Notes under the pieces: generated by a model
Databases searched by the model: none
Told to the model about the DNA's origin: nothing
The model's input: only the letters and a program-made list of their open reading frames with translations
Program-made: the position numbers and the translations under genes
Part shown: piece by piece, positions 62,425 through 64,000 of the stretch
Layout of the letters: every line of letters begins with the position of its first letter
How positions within the stretch are numbered: position 1 is the first letter of the stretch
Assembly: GCA_016748015.1 (NCBI GenBank)
Contig: JAAOMT010000128.1
Coordinates: 255,538 to 319,537, forward strand
Direction: 5' to 3'
Source of the DNA: Geosiphon pyriformis
Lineage: Eukaryota; Glomeromycota; Glomeromycetes; Archaeosporales; Geosiphonaceae
DNA length: 64,000 nucleotides

Positions 62425-63300
62425 TGTTATGGTTTAAGAATTTAGCAAAAAGAATCATAAAAATAATACAAACTATTCAATCATAATATAGCACAGTAAT
62501 AATCTTAGAAAAGTAATGATTAACATAGTAGCAAACACTATCTTGCAATAGTAGCAAGCACCAGTTCATAATAGCAGTTAACACCAACTGGTGATAGCAG
62601 CAAACACCAGATTGAAATATCAAAAAGAAAGTATTACAATGTGTTTTCTCGTAGAACTACAAACATGTATATATACAGTAGTTTTAATATTGGGAAAGAA
62701 TCAATCAAGTAATAAAAATCATAACTTATTAAGCAATAGATCCAATTTTATCCAACAAACTCCACTTTAAATCATATTTTCAAATTAAATATTCCAAGAA
62801 ACCTTTAAATCAAAAAAAAATGAAAAAGAATATTTAAAACTGAATTATCACAACCCAAAGTATTAAGAAACTTACTTGTATTATTTATTGAATAAAACTA
62901 TCATTCATCAACTGAATCTCTTGGAAGAATAATCCTTGATCAAGATTATTCACGTTATTACTAATTGATAAAAGCTTTATTGTAAGAATTAGAAAAAGTG
63001 CTAAAGACCATTAACATTTTGTGTTTCTAGATTAGAGAAACACATCAGGCAATTGCAAGGATAGTTTCAGAAAAGATCTCAGACAGTGGGTAGATTTCAG
63101 TTCAGCCTTTGAGAAGGAGTACATAAACATACACAACAATCAAGAATTGAAGAATAACTTACATTACAACATTAAAAAGAAAGCCTTCAGTATAACAGTG
63201 ACATTATCACACAAATAGAATTGAGAAACTCATGAAAGACTGATTGCAATTAAAACGAGATATCAGCAATTAAATATAACAAGAAAACCATTCCATAACA
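62425..63300 (+). repeat. Gypsy-H 5' LTR
   Basis: Begins TGTTATGG, ends CCATAACA. Contains four 23-bp repeats (62,525-62,616) and a TATATATA box (62,669-62,676). The boundaries come from the inverted ends, the primer site that follows and the break in LINE-G homology; no second copy is in the window. Confidence 0.78.
62525..62616. repeat. 23-bp tandem array in Gypsy-H LTR, 4 units
   Basis: Four contiguous 23-bp units starting ATAGTAGCAA or ATAGCAG, with a shared CAAACACCA-type core. They lie about 50 bp upstream of the TATA-like box. Confidence 0.88.
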
Positions 63301-63302
63301 TT

Positions 63303-63318
63303 TGGTGAACCCTACGAG
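63303..63318 (+). promoter_or_regulatory. Primer-binding site of Gypsy-H
   Basis: TGGTGAACCCTACGAG two bases after the LTR. Different from the TGGTGCTC site of Gypsy-D and -E, so a different primer tRNA. Confidence 0.65.
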
Positions 63319-63382
63319 AAAAGAAAATCAAAAAGGAAATAATAATTAGCAATAATTCATTGCTAAAAAGGAAGAGACAAAA

Positions 63383-63775
63383 GTGGTGACAAAAACCTCT
63401 AATCTTACTGTTCTTGAATTCTGCCATGCTATTTACACACAAAATCAAAGTGATCTTGGATTACCAGAAGAGTGTTGTCCAGCAGAATCTGCCCTCACTT
63501 ATTATATCAACGCCAGAATAAATTATCATATAAGAAAGGAAGAAAAACCACATGATGCAAAACTTGGATTGTATAGAGAATTATCACAATACACTACAAA
63601 AGAAGTAGCAGTAATAGCCGCAACTATTGTCAAAATTCATCGAGAAATTGAGCAATATGCCAACAAAAATTTTCTAATATCCACAGGAAACACTAGGGAA
63701 CACGCCAACAAAACCAAAGAAAATTTAGAAACTAATCAGGAAAGTAACCAGCAAAAACTAGGAACACCAGCTTAA
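63383..63775 (+). pseudogene. Gypsy-H gag N-terminal part
   Basis: 130 codons open, starting MVTKTSNLTVLEFCHAIYTQ. Residues of about 35-95 (AESALTYYINARINYHIRK, then IVKIHREIEQYANKNF) align with Gypsy-E gag. The stop TAA at 63,773-63,775 is one transition from a Gln codon, and the same frame stays open to the window end. The ORF is therefore probably interrupted gag rather than a short protein. Confidence 0.7.
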
Positions 63776-64000
63776 ACACCAAAGAAAACTGTCACTCAAT
63801 CAATAAAAAAACAACGTATTTATTTACTAGAAGATAAATCATACCATTTTTTACCAGAAAATAAGATACAAATTCTATTAGGAGCTGCATCATCATCAAC
63901 ATCAACTCCACAAATGCCAAAAACTCCTAGTTATACTGATAAAATTAAACAACGTAACTGGGGAGACATACCAATTACAGAAGGATATTCATCACTATTC

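Larger units (their letters stand above)
62425..64000 (+). mobile_element. Ty3/gypsy element, 5' end (Gypsy-H), continues past window
   Basis: An 876-bp LTR (62,425-63,300) with inverted ends TGTTAT/ATAACA, a primer-binding site at 63,303 and gag to the window end. The gag N-terminus is related to Gypsy-E, but the LTR and primer site differ, so it is a different family. Inserted into LINE-G. Confidence 0.82.

Overview
The window looks like nuclear DNA of an arbuscular mycorrhizal fungus (Glomeromycotina, very probably Rhizophagus irregularis or a close relative). The evidence is the AT-rich, transposon-packed flanks, short-intron fungal genes with fungal or metazoan-type homologues, and LINE and Ty3/gypsy families that I recognise as typical of Rhizophagus. 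This is protein-level recognition from memory, not a search.

Layout. (1) 1-38,000 is a nested transposon district. It holds a badly decayed LINE derivative (about 1,490-3,750), a nearly full-length LINE on the minus strand (LINE-B, about 4,513-11,340), the 3' half of another LINE (LINE-C, 11,808-14,602), a Ty3/gypsy element on the minus strand (Gypsy-D, 14,603-22,264), a second gypsy element on the plus strand (Gypsy-E, 22,268-32,407) that carries a dUTPase domain, and the 5' two thirds of a LINE (LINE-F, 32,408-37,960) split by a solo LTR. (2) About 38,550-59,550 is a compact island of six ordinary, intact multi-exon genes: a METTL14-type m6A writer subunit (+), a PEX39/C6orf226-like small protein (+), a C8orf76-like TPR protein (-), phosphatidylinositol 4-kinase III alpha/STT4 (-), a VNX1-type vacuolar cation/H+ exchanger (+) and nuclear poly(A) polymerase (-). 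(3) 59,550-64,000 returns to AT-rich transposon sequence: another decayed LINE 3' end, a LINE fragment (LINE-G, +), and the 5' LTR and gag of a third gypsy element (Gypsy-H, +) that runs off the window.

The transposon copies are dead. Frames are largely kept, but the stops I examined in Gypsy-E come from C-to-T or G-to-A transitions, and the YxDD/FxDD catalytic pair of all five readable reverse transcriptases has lost one Asp to Asn. The host genes show no such damage.

The most interesting observations are: a minor-spliceosome (U12-type) AT-AC intron in the METTL14 homologue, together with GC-AG introns there and in poly(A) polymerase; a gypsy polyprotein with two Cys-rich modules and a dUTPase between protease and reverse transcriptase; different tandem-repeat arrays in the U3-like part of each LTR family (12 bp, 23 bp, 10 bp and an irregular GGAATTCC type); and a stray fragment encoding motif I of a C5-cytosine DNA methyltransferase. 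Exon coordinates for five host genes were derived by hand from splice sites and reading frame; each spliced length is a multiple of three.
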